A stretch of 5,002 bases of DNA from Pullichristensenella excrementipullorum (GCA_018713365.1 DVOU01000016.1:1-5002); one strand, 5' to 3'; shown: positions 1 through 4,856, counted from the first letter of the stretch. The notes: generated by a model not told the origin, from the sequence alone. A program made the numbers and translations.

Positions 1-878
1 TGCCGCCACGCGGCGTTGCCGGGCAGGCGCTTGGTCAGGTGTTCCCGTGCGACCTCGAATTCCTCGCCGATGAACCCCAGCCGCAGGAGCCAGCACCGGA
101 AGGTGTACTTGGGGTTGTCGGTGATGGGCCGTGTCGGGCTGGCGGATTTGGAAGCCAGCGCCTGATGGGAAATGGCGAGGCAAAGCTGGATGTAGGCTTT
201 GATTTCGCCCGCGTGGAGTGTGCCGTTGAAGGCGCGGAATTCGATGGTGTGCGCGGGCCGCTCGGTGGAAAAGGCCGCGTGCAGATTCAGGAGGTGGTAG
301 CGGCTGGTGTCGTAGTGGGAAGCGGCGCGCCGCCGCCAGTCCTGCCCGCTGTACCCGCCGTTGGCACGGTACCAAAGCTGTGCCAGCGCCTCCATGGTGC
401 CGGGCTTGCGGCGGTTGAGCTCGGTGAGGAACACCGGCTCCACCGGCTGGCACCAGCGCCCCCGTCGTTCCGGCGAGATTCCCAGCGCCTGTGTCAGAAG
501 GTCCTCCTTGGCGTTGACGATGTTCACCAGCCGCCGCAGGCTCTGCGGGGTGTGTTCGCCGAGACCGACGTGGATGTGAATGCCGCAGGAGGCGTCGGCC
601 TTCGCGCCGGCCCTGCGCAGAGCGCGGACCACCAGCTGGACCATCTCGATGTCCTCCCAGCGGCACACCGGGCTGACCACCTCGGCGGAGGGGTCGGTGA
701 CCGACCCATCGCTTTCCACTGTCCACTCCCGCCCGTCGGGCATAGGGACCTTCCAGTCGTCAAGGTGCCGCCCGACATGGCGGGCTGTGGTTCCGAAGAG
801 CGCCGCAAGGGCGCGGGCTGTGCGTTCGCGGCCGAGACCGGTGGTTTCGATCTCAATGCCGAAGGTCTGGTTTTTCAT
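1..878 (-). CDS. Amidoligase family protein (Amidoligase_2-like, glutamine-synthetase/GCS fold), 3' end beyond the window
   Basis: The reverse strand is open from an ATG at 878 to the left edge: 292 codons with no stop, so the C-terminus is missing. Seen: an N-terminal FGIEIE motif with the E-x-E pair at residues 9 and 11, DGS at 57-59 followed by SAEVVSP at 64-70, GIHIHVG at 99-105, and EFRAFNGTL at 213-221. These are the metal/ATP-binding and substrate-binding signatures of the amidoligase branch of the glutamine synthetase/gamma-glutamylcysteine synthetase fold. Known of the family: ATP-dependent amide bond formation between a carboxylate and an amine, often on mobile elements next to gamma-glutamylcyclotransferase (AIG2-like) genes. 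The real substrate is unknown, and a peptide or a small amino compound is possible. The start is fixed by an AAAGGAG site nine bases upstream. The gene lies 22 bp behind the alanine-rich small gene and is probably co-transcribed with it. Family call is firm; role is open. Confidence 0.9.
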   Translation of the reverse strand, partial: MKNQTFGIEIETTGLGRERTARALAALFGTTARHVGRHLDDWKVPMPDGREWTVESDGSVTDPSAEVVSPVCRWEDIEMVQLVVRALRRAGAKADASCGIHIHVGLGEHTPQSLRRLVNIVNAKEDLLTQALGISPERRGRWCQPVEPVFLTELNRRKPGTMEALAQLWYRANGGYSGQDWRRRAASHYDTSRYHLLNLHAAFSTERPAHTIEFRAFNGTLHAGEIKAYIQLCLAISHQALASKSASPTRPITDNPKYTFRCWLLRLGFIGEEFEVAREHLTKRLPGNAAWR

Positions 879-887
879 GGGGACACA

Positions 888-894
888 CTCCTTT
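888..894 (-). promoter_or_regulatory. Ribosome binding site of the amidoligase gene
   Basis: Read on the reverse strand this is AAAGGAG, with nine bases between AAGGAG and the ATG at 878. It lies in the 22-bp gap behind the upstream small gene and fixes the amidoligase start. Confidence 0.85.
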
Positions 895-900
895 CGCGGG

Positions 901-1158
901 TTAGCGGCGGATTACGTGCCCGGCGCTTTCGGCGAGGGCGACAAGGTCGTCGGCCACCCCGTCGGTGTAGTCGGCAGTCCGTTCGTCGCCAAGGGCGCGG
1001 GCGGCCTGTGCGGCGGCGCGGGCGGCCCAGTAGGCGGCGTCCCCCAAAGCCCACGCGGCGGGGTCGTTGGTGAGGCGCAGGGCGTCGCGGGCGGCGCGGG
1101 CGGCGAGTTGGGTTGCGGCGGCGGCGTACGCCAGGGCGCGGCTTGCGTTTTCGTTCAT
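901..1158 (-). CDS. Alanine-rich 85-residue hypothetical protein, upstream partner of the amidoligase gene
   Basis: I do not recognise a named family. The ATG at 1158 is chosen over an ATG at 1245 because AAAGGAG sits seven bases before it, while the extra 29 residues of the longer form are a GC-driven Pro/Gly/Lys/Arg-rich stretch with no ribosome site. The product has 85 residues, 30 of them alanine. Residues 5-59 read as long amphipathic helices with regularly spaced Arg, Trp and Leu, including a motif-like pair AAWALGD (34-40) and AARALGD (52-58). The last 25 residues are more acidic and end in HVIRR. There is no signal peptide and no convincing membrane segment, since charges are spread throughout. 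It stops 22 bp before the amidoligase start, so the two are an operon. It could be a partner or a substrate of the amidoligase, but this is inference from position only. The regular codon structure and ribosome site argue that it is real despite the high GC. Confidence 0.72.
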   Translation of the reverse strand: MNENASRALAYAAAATQLAARAARDALRLTNDPAAWALGDAAYWAARAAAQAARALGDERTADYTDGVADDLVALAESAGHVIRR

Positions 1159-1165
1159 GGGGTTG

Positions 1166-1172
1166 CTCCTTT
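1166..1172 (-). promoter_or_regulatory. Ribosome binding site deciding the start of the alanine-rich gene
   Basis: AAAGGAG on the reverse strand, seven bases ahead of the ATG at 1158. It selects the internal ATG rather than the one at 1245. No confident promoter was found further upstream. Confidence 0.8.
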
Positions 1173-1362
1173 GCCCGGCGGCTTTTCCCGCCCGCGGCGG
1201 CGGTTCCGGGGGGGCGACCTTCGCCTTTTCCGGCCCGCGACACATTCATCGCTCTTTTCGGGCAAAAAAGCAAGATAACAAACGCCGTAGTTTTTGCGTC
1301 GTTTGGGATACGCGCAAAACGGGCAAGCCCGCCTTACGCGCATATGAAGAAGCCCTTTTCGC

Positions 1363-1448
1363 GCCGCCCGGCCCGGCCCCGTGTGCCCCGCCGGAAGGCC
1401 GCCGCCCGGCCCGGCCCCGTGTGCCCCGGCGGAAGGCTGCCGCCCGGC
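1363..1448. repeat. Tandem repeat array, 38-bp unit, about 2.3 copies
   Basis: Copy one spans 1363-1400 and copy two 1401-1438. They differ at only two of 38 positions (29 and 38 of the unit). A 10-bp start of a third copy runs from 1439 to 1448. The unit begins GCCGCCCGG and contains CCCCGTGTGCCCC. Since 38 is not a multiple of three, a coding role for the array is unlikely. Confidence 0.92.
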
Positions 1449-1551
1449 GCTTTCGCGCTTTGCCGTGGAGAAGTCCCAGTGGCGAGGTCGGCTTTCGCGC
1501 TTCGCCGTGGAGAAGTCCTAGTGCCGAGGTCAGCTTTTGCGCTTTGCCATG
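1449..1551. repeat. Tandem repeat array, 42-bp unit, about 2.4 copies
   Basis: Copy one spans 1449-1490 and copy two 1491-1532, identical at 38 of 42 positions. A third, partial copy begins at 1533 and decays after about 16-19 bases. The unit starts GCTTTCGCGCTT and contains GCCGTGGAGAAGTCC. Although the unit is a multiple of three and gives repetitive 14-residue peptides in open frames on both strands, no ribosome site precedes them, so I read it as non-coding. It abuts the 38-bp array with no gap. Confidence 0.92.
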
Positions 1552-1562
1552 CGAAAGGGAGG

Positions 1563-1602
1563 GGCGGGTCAGATTCCTGCACATCGATTCCAGGAGACCG
1601 CC
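1563..1602. other. Strong imperfect hairpin, possible structured RNA element
   Basis: The outer arm at 1563-1570 pairs with 1596-1602 (seven pairs with one bulged G). The inner arm TCCTG at 1575-1579 pairs with CAGGA at 1591-1595 around an 11-base loop, leaving a four-base bulge on the left. No T-tract follows on either strand, so it is not an intrinsic terminator. Function unknown. Confidence 0.45.
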
Positions 1603-1617
1603 GCGCCCTCTCGCGTA

Positions 1618-1632
1618 AATTTCCGCGAAATT
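1618..1632. repeat. Perfect 6-bp inverted repeat with 3-base centre
   Basis: AATTTC at 1618-1623 and GAAATT at 1627-1632 flank CGC. It could be a protein-binding site or simply chance; it lies just left of the terminator that ends the toxin-antitoxin unit. Confidence 0.4.
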
Positions 1633-1660
1633 GCCGACCGGGGGTATCCCGCCCAAAAAC

Positions 1661-1686
1661 AAAAAAAACGCCAGAAAAATCTGGCG
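1661..1686 (-). terminator. Rho-independent terminator, leftward, distal of a tandem pair
   Basis: On the reverse strand a perfect 7-bp stem (CGCCAGA with TCTGGCG, 1669-1675 and 1680-1686) closes a four-base T loop and is followed at once by eight Ts, then more T-rich sequence. It ends leftward transcription from the toxin-antitoxin operon and would insulate the repeat interval. Confidence 0.9.
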
Positions 1687-1690
1687 AGTT

Positions 1691-1721
1691 AAGAAAAGCA
1701 CCTGCCCATGCGGACAGGTGC
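1691..1721 (-). terminator. Rho-independent terminator, leftward, proximal of a tandem pair
   Basis: The 7-bp arms at 1698-1704 (GCACCTG) and 1715-1721 (CAGGTGC) are perfect, with two further pairs possible inside the loop. On the reverse strand TTTTCTT follows. It begins only about 10 bp past the toxin stop codon, so it is the first terminator of that operon. Confidence 0.82.
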
Positions 1722-1730
1722 CTCAAATAC

Positions 1731-2054
1731 TTAGATGAACTTCCTCATCACTCGGAGGTAGTCTTTTTTCGAATTGAATATAGCCAATACGTTGACGATC
1801 TTCTGTGATTCATCAATGTTGTAGAAGATCAGATAGTCCTTGTGTATGATGTACCGAAAGTCAAAGCTGCGCAGAATGCGGTCTTTCGGTAAAGATCCGC
1901 CCTGGGGAAAATCCACCAGACGATTGCATTGTTCTCTAAGTTCCACAATGAAACGCTTTGCAATATCGTTGTCCATAGAGCGCTCGGCGATGTGGAAGGC
2001 AATCTCTCGAAGATCCTGCTTTGCGGTGTCCGTAATTCTTACCTGATAGCTCAT
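1731..2054 (-). CDS. RelE/ParE-family toxin of a type II toxin-antitoxin system
   Basis: A 107-residue basic protein, the usual length for the RelE/ParE superfamily. Seen: an N-terminal YQVRITDTAKQDL strand-helix, a second helix with DIAKRFIVELREQ at about 30-42, then PKDRILRSFDFRYIIHKDY at 56-74, YLIFYNID at 74-81, VNVLAIF at 87-93 and a closing KKDYL at 96-100. This is the compact strand-rich fold of the family, with the Arg/Tyr-rich central strands. Known of the family: RelE members cleave ribosome-bound mRNA and ParE members inhibit gyrase; sequence alone does not decide which applies here, though the YxIxYxID form resembles the ParE/StbE side. The ATG overlaps the antitoxin stop as ATGA, giving translational coupling, with an AAGGTG site inside the antitoxin end. 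Two terminators follow immediately. Confidence 0.9.
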   Translation of the reverse strand: MSYQVRITDTAKQDLREIAFHIAERSMDNDIAKRFIVELREQCNRLVDFPQGGSLPKDRILRSFDFRYIIHKDYLIFYNIDESQKIVNVLAIFNSKKDYLRVMRKFI

Positions 2055-2347
2055 GGGCGCACCTTGTCCAATTCGCCGAGAATATCATCAAAGGCTTCAT
2101 CCATTGCCTGTGTTCTGCCAAGTTTCACATCATCCAATGCTTGTGTGAGATGTGCATAAACCGCAAGGCGAGCTTCGAGCTCACAAATGTATTTCTGCTG
2201 TTCAACGAAATCCTCGTGGGACAAGACAACCGTATCTTCTTTGCCGTTAACAGTGATCGCAACAGGGTTGCTTCGGGATAGAGAGGAAATCTGATTATAG
2301 TTGTTCCTCAATTCCTTTGATGGACGAATTGAAATGCCCGGATTCAT
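2051..2347 (-). CDS. Phd/YefM-family antitoxin
   Basis: A 98-residue protein, first gene of the toxin-antitoxin operon. Residues 5-50 show the Phd/YefM DNA-binding fold: ISIRPSKELRNNYNQI, then SRSNPVAITVNGKEDTVVLSHEDF, in which a strand-turn-strand with NG leads to VVLS. Residues 51-70 are a helix, and the acidic C-terminus (AMDEAFDDILGELDK, 81-95) is the kind of segment that wraps and neutralises the toxin. Known of the family: antitoxin dimers, alone or with toxin, bind the promoter and repress the operon. Start choice is firm: AGGAGG with seven bases of spacing precedes the ATG. A consensus promoter lies just upstream, and the very short leader (about 20 bases) suits promoter-proximal autoregulation. 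Confidence 0.92.
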   Translation of the reverse strand: MNPGISIRPSKELRNNYNQISSLSRSNPVAITVNGKEDTVVLSHEDFVEQQKYICELEARLAVYAHLTQALDDVKLGRTQAMDEAFDDILGELDKVRP

Positions 2348-2352
2348 AAGAA

Positions 2353-2360
2353 CACCTCCT
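2353..2360 (-). promoter_or_regulatory. Ribosome binding site of the antitoxin gene
   Basis: AGGAGGTG on the reverse strand, seven bases between AGGAGG (2355-2360) and the ATG. This is stronger than the toxin's own site (AAGGTG), consistent with antitoxin being made in excess. Confidence 0.85.
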
Positions 2361-2373
2361 CTATGGTAGTCAT

Positions 2374-2402
2374 ATTATAACGCAATTTGTCCACCACGTC
2401 AA
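2374..2402 (-). promoter_or_regulatory. Sigma-A-type promoter of the toxin-antitoxin operon
   Basis: On the reverse strand the -35 is TTGACG (2397-2402) and the -10 is TATAAT (2374-2379), with exactly 17 bp between them. The predicted start is near 2367, just ahead of the ribosome site. The operon therefore does not depend on phage transcription. A TGGT/ACCA pair flanks the region but is too weak to call an operator. Confidence 0.88.
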
Positions 2403-2470
2403 GATGGCCGAAGAATATGTTGTTTATTGCCTTTGTTACCGAATTATGAGACGGAGCGTTCCGTTTCCGG

Positions 2471-2476
2471 AAAGGA
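2471..2476 (+). promoter_or_regulatory. Ribosome binding site deciding the methyltransferase start
   Basis: AAAGGA, seven bases before the ATG at 2484. The in-frame TTG at 2427, which would add 19 residues, has no ribosome site. A weak promoter candidate (TTGTTT at 2420 and AATTAT at 2442) lies upstream but is not convincing. Confidence 0.8.
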
Positions 2477-2483
2477 TGATGAA

Positions 2484-3725
2484 ATGAATACACAGATGAA
2501 CCTGCAACGCATTCCCATTGAGAAGCTCAAGCCCGCGAAATACAATCCCCGCAAGAACCTCAAGCCCGGCGACCCGGCGTATGAAAAGATCAAGCGCAGT
2601 CTGCACGACTTCGGTTATGTCGATCCGGTGATCTGGAACGAAGTGACCGGCAACATTGTCGGCGGACATCAGCGCTACAAGGTGCTGGTCAATGAAGGCG
2701 CGATGGAGATCGACTGCGTGGTGGTGCATATCGAAAACCCGCAGGATGAGAAGGCGCTCAATATCGCGCTCAACAAGGCCATCGGTGAATGGGAACCGGT
2801 GGCACTGGCCGACCTTTTGAGCGACCTGCAATCCTCGGGCTATGACCTGGGCGCGACGGGCTTTGACGCAGCGGAGGTAGATGAACTCTTCTCCAAGGTG
2901 CACGACAAAGACGTCAGGGACGACGACTGCGACATCGATCCGGAAGAGATCGCGCCCTTCGTGCAGCCGGGTGACATCTGGACGCTGGGCCGCCATCGCA
3001 TGGTCTGCGGCGACGCTACCAATCCAGCCGACGTGGACTTACTCATGGACGGCCTCAAGGCCAACCTCATCGTCACCGACCCGCCGTATAACGTCAGCTA
3101 CCAGAGCGCGGATGGAAAATCCATCCGGAACGACAGCATGGCGGACGGCAAATTCTATGAATTTCTGCTGGCGGCTTTCAGAAACATGGCGGAACATCTG
3201 GCGGAGGGCGGCAGCGCTTACATCTTCCACGCCGACACGGAAGGACTGAACTTCCGCCGGGCATTCAAAGAGGCGGGCTTCCACATCAGCGGCGTATGCA
3301 TCTGGGTAAAGAACAGCCTCGTATTGGGACGCTCGCCGTACCAGTGGCAGCACGAACCGGTGCTGTTTGGCTGGTTGCCCAACGGCAGGCACAAGTGGTT
3401 TGCCGACCGGAAACAGTCGACCATCTGGAACTTTGACAAGCCGAAGAAGTCCGAGCAGCATCCGACGATGAAACCCATTCCACTGCTGGCTTATCCGATC
3501 AAAAACAGCTCCGCCCCCAACGGCGTGGTCATGGATCTGTTCGGCGGCAGCGGTTCGACGCTCATGGCCTGCGAACAGACCGACCGCATCTGCCGCACGA
3601 TGGAGCTTGACCCCAAATATGCCAGCGTTATTGTGGAACGGTTTAAGCGGGACTATCCGGAAGGAGAGGTGCATGTGACGCGCAATGGGCGGAGACTTTT
3701 ACTTGGCGAGGCCATGCAGGCATAG
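2484..3725 (+). CDS. Orphan DNA methyltransferase (N6-adenine/N4-cytosine, beta class) with N-terminal ParB/Srx-like domain
   Basis: A 413-residue two-domain protein. Residues 6-135 form a ParB/sulfiredoxin-like domain: IPIEKLKPAKYNPR at 10-23, then IVGGHQRYKVL at 58-68, where GGHQR is the nucleotide-binding signature of that fold, and a helical part with NIALNK at 93-98. From about 160 comes the methyltransferase: PGDIWTLGRHRMVCGDA, the catalytic DPPY at 199-202, SPYQWQHEPVLFGW at 284-297, HPTMKP at 326-331, and the SAM-binding DLFGGSGST at 351-359. Having the catalytic motif before the SAM motif marks the beta class; DPPY fits amino-group methylation of adenine or cytosine. No restriction endonuclease is adjacent, so it is an orphan enzyme. 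In Clostridia phages such ParB-methyltransferase fusions commonly sit just before the terminase genes, as here. Likely roles are protecting phage DNA from host restriction or marking DNA for packaging; the target site is unknown. Confidence 0.93.
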   Translation: MNTQMNLQRIPIEKLKPAKYNPRKNLKPGDPAYEKIKRSLHDFGYVDPVIWNEVTGNIVGGHQRYKVLVNEGAMEIDCVVVHIENPQDEKALNIALNKAIGEWEPVALADLLSDLQSSGYDLGATGFDAAEVDELFSKVHDKDVRDDDCDIDPEEIAPFVQPGDIWTLGRHRMVCGDATNPADVDLLMDGLKANLIVTDPPYNVSYQSADGKSIRNDSMADGKFYEFLLAAFRNMAEHLAEGGSAYIFHADTEGLNFRRAFKEAGFHISGVCIWVKNSLVLGRSPYQWQHEPVLFGWLPNGRHKWFADRKQSTIWNFDKPKKSEQHPTMKPIPLLAYPIKNSSAPNGVVMDLFGGSGSTLMACEQTDRICRTMELDPKYASVIVERFKRDYPEGEVHVTRNGRRLLLGEAMQA

Positions 3726-3727
3726 AG

Positions 3728-3753
3728 AAAGCGCCCGGATAACCGGACGCTTT
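3728..3753. terminator. Bidirectional intrinsic terminator between convergent genes
   Basis: AAAGCG and CCGG on the left pair with CCGG and CGCTTT on the right around an ATAA loop, with one C/A mismatch inside the stem. T-runs follow on both strands, giving TTTT rightward and a TTT ending leftward. It begins two bases past the methyltransferase stop and lies six bases from the stop of the converging kinase gene, so it can serve both. Confidence 0.8.
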
Positions 3754-3759
3754 TAAATG

Positions 3760-4770
3760 TCAGGACAGGTCTGCGTATGCTTGACAGGCTTGGGACAGAT
3801 ACCTGTTGCCCTTGCAGCCCTCGGCGAGTATCTGCAGGTTTTCACGATCCTCCGCGTCGGCGCTTCGGATGAACAGGCGCAGCATGCTCGACGAATAGCC
3901 CATCGGATTGGCGGTGTAGGCCTGATTGTTGTCGAAGTTCGGCGCGAGGCGGAGGATATCGCCGGTCTTTGAGGAGCGGATGACGCCGAAGTTGCGCATG
4001 TGTCGATCCGTGTTCATGAAGAAGGCGTCCGCCGCAAGAATACGCTTCCAGTCCCGGCGGAAGGATGCGCCGAGAGAGGAAAGGTTTGTCAGGATGACGC
4101 CGTCTTCATCGCTGGTGTCGTCGAACATATAGCGCAGAGAATCATAAGGTTCGAAAAACTCTCCCTTTCCGACGAAGTTTTCTGAGCGCACGCGCGTGCG
4201 GTACGAGCCGACGTACTCATATACGGCGGCAGACCAGCCGATCTGACGCAGGACTTTGCCGATCTCGACTTCGCTGCGCGTGGCGTTGGAGGACTGGAGC
4301 TTATAGAGCCACCATGCGCCTTTTTCGTATTTCCATGTCTTTGTGAAGCTGCCGTCGGTGGAAACATTGGGCGTGACGGGACGCGCCTGCCGGATGGAGG
4401 TGTCGCTGGAGAGAAGGATAAAGGCGCTGAAAGCCTCCTGATCCTCGGGCGAACAGAGCGCATCCCGGGGAATGAATGTACCCTCCGGGAAACAGGTGAA
4501 CGTATCGGAGAGGCTGAACATGTGCGTCCGCAGCGCGAGCGTCAGCTTGTCCCGGGTGCCGAGCAGCTGATTGACCATGTTGCGGTGCTGGAGCACGTTC
4601 AGATCTATGGATCGCATGTTGAGCCAGAGCGTGAAGGCTTCCGCGCCGCCGGAACGGATCTGCATGGGCAACAGCGCAGGCAAGGTAGGGTGGTACTCCC
4701 GGATGAGGCCGTTTGCAAAAATGAACTGTGCGCAGGCGGCATCATCGTTATAGAGCGTATAGCTTTGCAT
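3760..4770 (-). CDS. HipA/CtkA-like stand-alone protein kinase
   Basis: A 336-residue protein with the HipA kinase core. Seen: an N-terminal segment with W49-x3-R53 and FSLSD at 85-89, typical of single-chain Firmicutes HipA-like proteins; a loop TPNVSTDGSFTKTWK at 133-147, corresponding to the flexible P-loop-like region of HipA that carries the autophosphorylated Ser; K157 in WWLYK and E167/E169 as the likely ATP-lysine and partner glutamate; the catalytic loop NTDRHMRNFG at 253-262, with D255 as base and N260; and the metal-binding D280 in APNFDNN. All key kinase residues are present, so it should be active. Known of the family: HipA phosphorylates glutamyl-tRNA synthetase and halts translation; CtkA phosphorylates other proteins. 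No HipB-like antitoxin lies next to it. It has its own promoter and a GGGGAGGG ribosome site, and it runs against the flanking phage genes, as a moron or cargo gene would. The target is not predictable from sequence. Confidence 0.85.
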   Translation of the reverse strand: MQSYTLYNDDAACAQFIFANGLIREYHPTLPALLPMQIRSGGAEAFTLWLNMRSIDLNVLQHRNMVNQLLGTRDKLTLALRTHMFSLSDTFTCFPEGTFIPRDALCSPEDQEAFSAFILLSSDTSIRQARPVTPNVSTDGSFTKTWKYEKGAWWLYKLQSSNATRSEVEIGKVLRQIGWSAAVYEYVGSYRTRVRSENFVGKGEFFEPYDSLRYMFDDTSDEDGVILTNLSSLGASFRRDWKRILAADAFFMNTDRHMRNFGVIRSSKTGDILRLAPNFDNNQAYTANPMGYSSSMLRLFIRSADAEDRENLQILAEGCKGNRYLSQACQAYADLS

Positions 4771-4777
4771 GTAAATA

Positions 4778-4785
4778 CCCTCCCC
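4778..4785 (-). promoter_or_regulatory. Ribosome binding site of the HipA-like kinase gene
   Basis: GGGGAGGG on the reverse strand, with eight bases between the GGAGG core and the ATG at 4770. Confidence 0.75.
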
Positions 4786-4799
4786 GCTTGTTTACAGCT

Positions 4800-4812
4800 A
4801 GTATAGCATACT
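4800..4812. promoter_or_regulatory. Palindrome over the -10 of the kinase promoter, possible operator
   Basis: AGTAT and ATACT flank AGC, a perfect 5-bp inverted repeat that covers the -10 element. A repressor bound here would block the promoter; no regulator gene is present in the window. Confidence 0.4.
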
Positions 4813-4818
4813 TTCGAA

Positions 4819-4827
4819 GGATTATCC
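4819..4827. promoter_or_regulatory. Short palindrome over the -35 of the kinase promoter
   Basis: GGAT and ATCC flank a single T. The half-site words resemble the TATCC/GGATA of known HipB operators but are overlapped rather than spaced by eight bases, so the likeness may be chance. Confidence 0.25.
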
Positions 4828-4856
4828 AGTAAACACATATTCAAAAAAACTACGGT

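Larger units (their letters stand above)
1159..1730. other. GC-rich interval of about 570 bp with repeats and hairpins, no convincing gene
   Basis: Several open frames cross this stretch on both strands, but they lack ribosome sites, give low-complexity Pro/Arg/Ala products, and owe their length to high GC and tandem repeats. What it does contain: the 5' leader of the leftward alanine-rich/amidoligase operon; an imperfect inverted repeat around 1290-1320 (a GTTTTT..GCGT arm facing ACGC..GCAAAAC); two abutting tandem arrays at 1363-1551; a hairpin at 1563-1602; an inverted repeat at 1618-1632; and two leftward terminators at 1661-1721. The promoter of the amidoligase operon should lie here, but I could not place one with a good -35/-10 pair. 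Confidence 0.7.
4800..4828 (-). promoter_or_regulatory. Promoter of the HipA-like kinase gene, extended -10 type
   Basis: On the reverse strand the -10 is TATACT (4800-4805), preceded by TGC to give an extended -10. The -35 candidate TGGATA (4823-4828) is 17 bp away and matches four of six consensus bases. The predicted start near 4793 leaves a leader of about 22 bases. Palindromes overlap both elements (see the next two entries). Confidence 0.65.

Noticed and set aside
39..1073. Long rightward open frame of 344 codons opposite the amidoligase gene
   Set aside because: It is the antisense shadow of the amidoligase and alanine-rich genes in high-GC DNA. It has no ribosome site, and its C-terminus is a low-complexity Arg/Pro run.
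1250..1270. Leftward terminator-like hairpin with A/T arms near 1250-1270
   Set aside because: The arms are almost all A-T with a mismatch, the stem would be weak, and no T-tract follows.
1363..1551. CRISPR array
   Set aside because: The repeats are directly tandem with no unique spacers, and no cas gene is present.
1246..1726. Leftward open frames with 14-residue repeats (for example 1246-1701 and 1334-1726)
   Set aside because: They owe their length to the tandem arrays and GC content, lack ribosome sites, and run across the terminators of the toxin-antitoxin operon.
1113..1808. Rightward open frames of 183 and 231 codons through the repeat interval
   Set aside because: They give Arg/Pro/Ala-rich low-complexity products, have no ribosome site, and overlap the toxin gene and the terminators; the repeat units shift frame within the 38-bp array.
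2427..2483. N-terminal extension of the methyltransferase from a TTG
   Set aside because: No ribosome site precedes the TTG, and the extension has no match to the family; the ATG at 2484 has AAAGGA at correct spacing and starts just before the ParB-like domain.
2436..3674. Leftward open frames opposite the methyltransferase (2436-2996 and 3039-3674)
   Set aside because: They are antisense shadows of a gene with clear motifs; they have no ribosome sites and no recognisable domains.
4605..4844. Small leftward open frame overlapping the kinase start, considered as a possible HipB/HipS-like partner
   Set aside because: It begins at a TTG inside the upstream promoter region, has no ribosome site, lacks any helix-turn-helix look, and is mostly a frame shadow of the kinase N-terminus.
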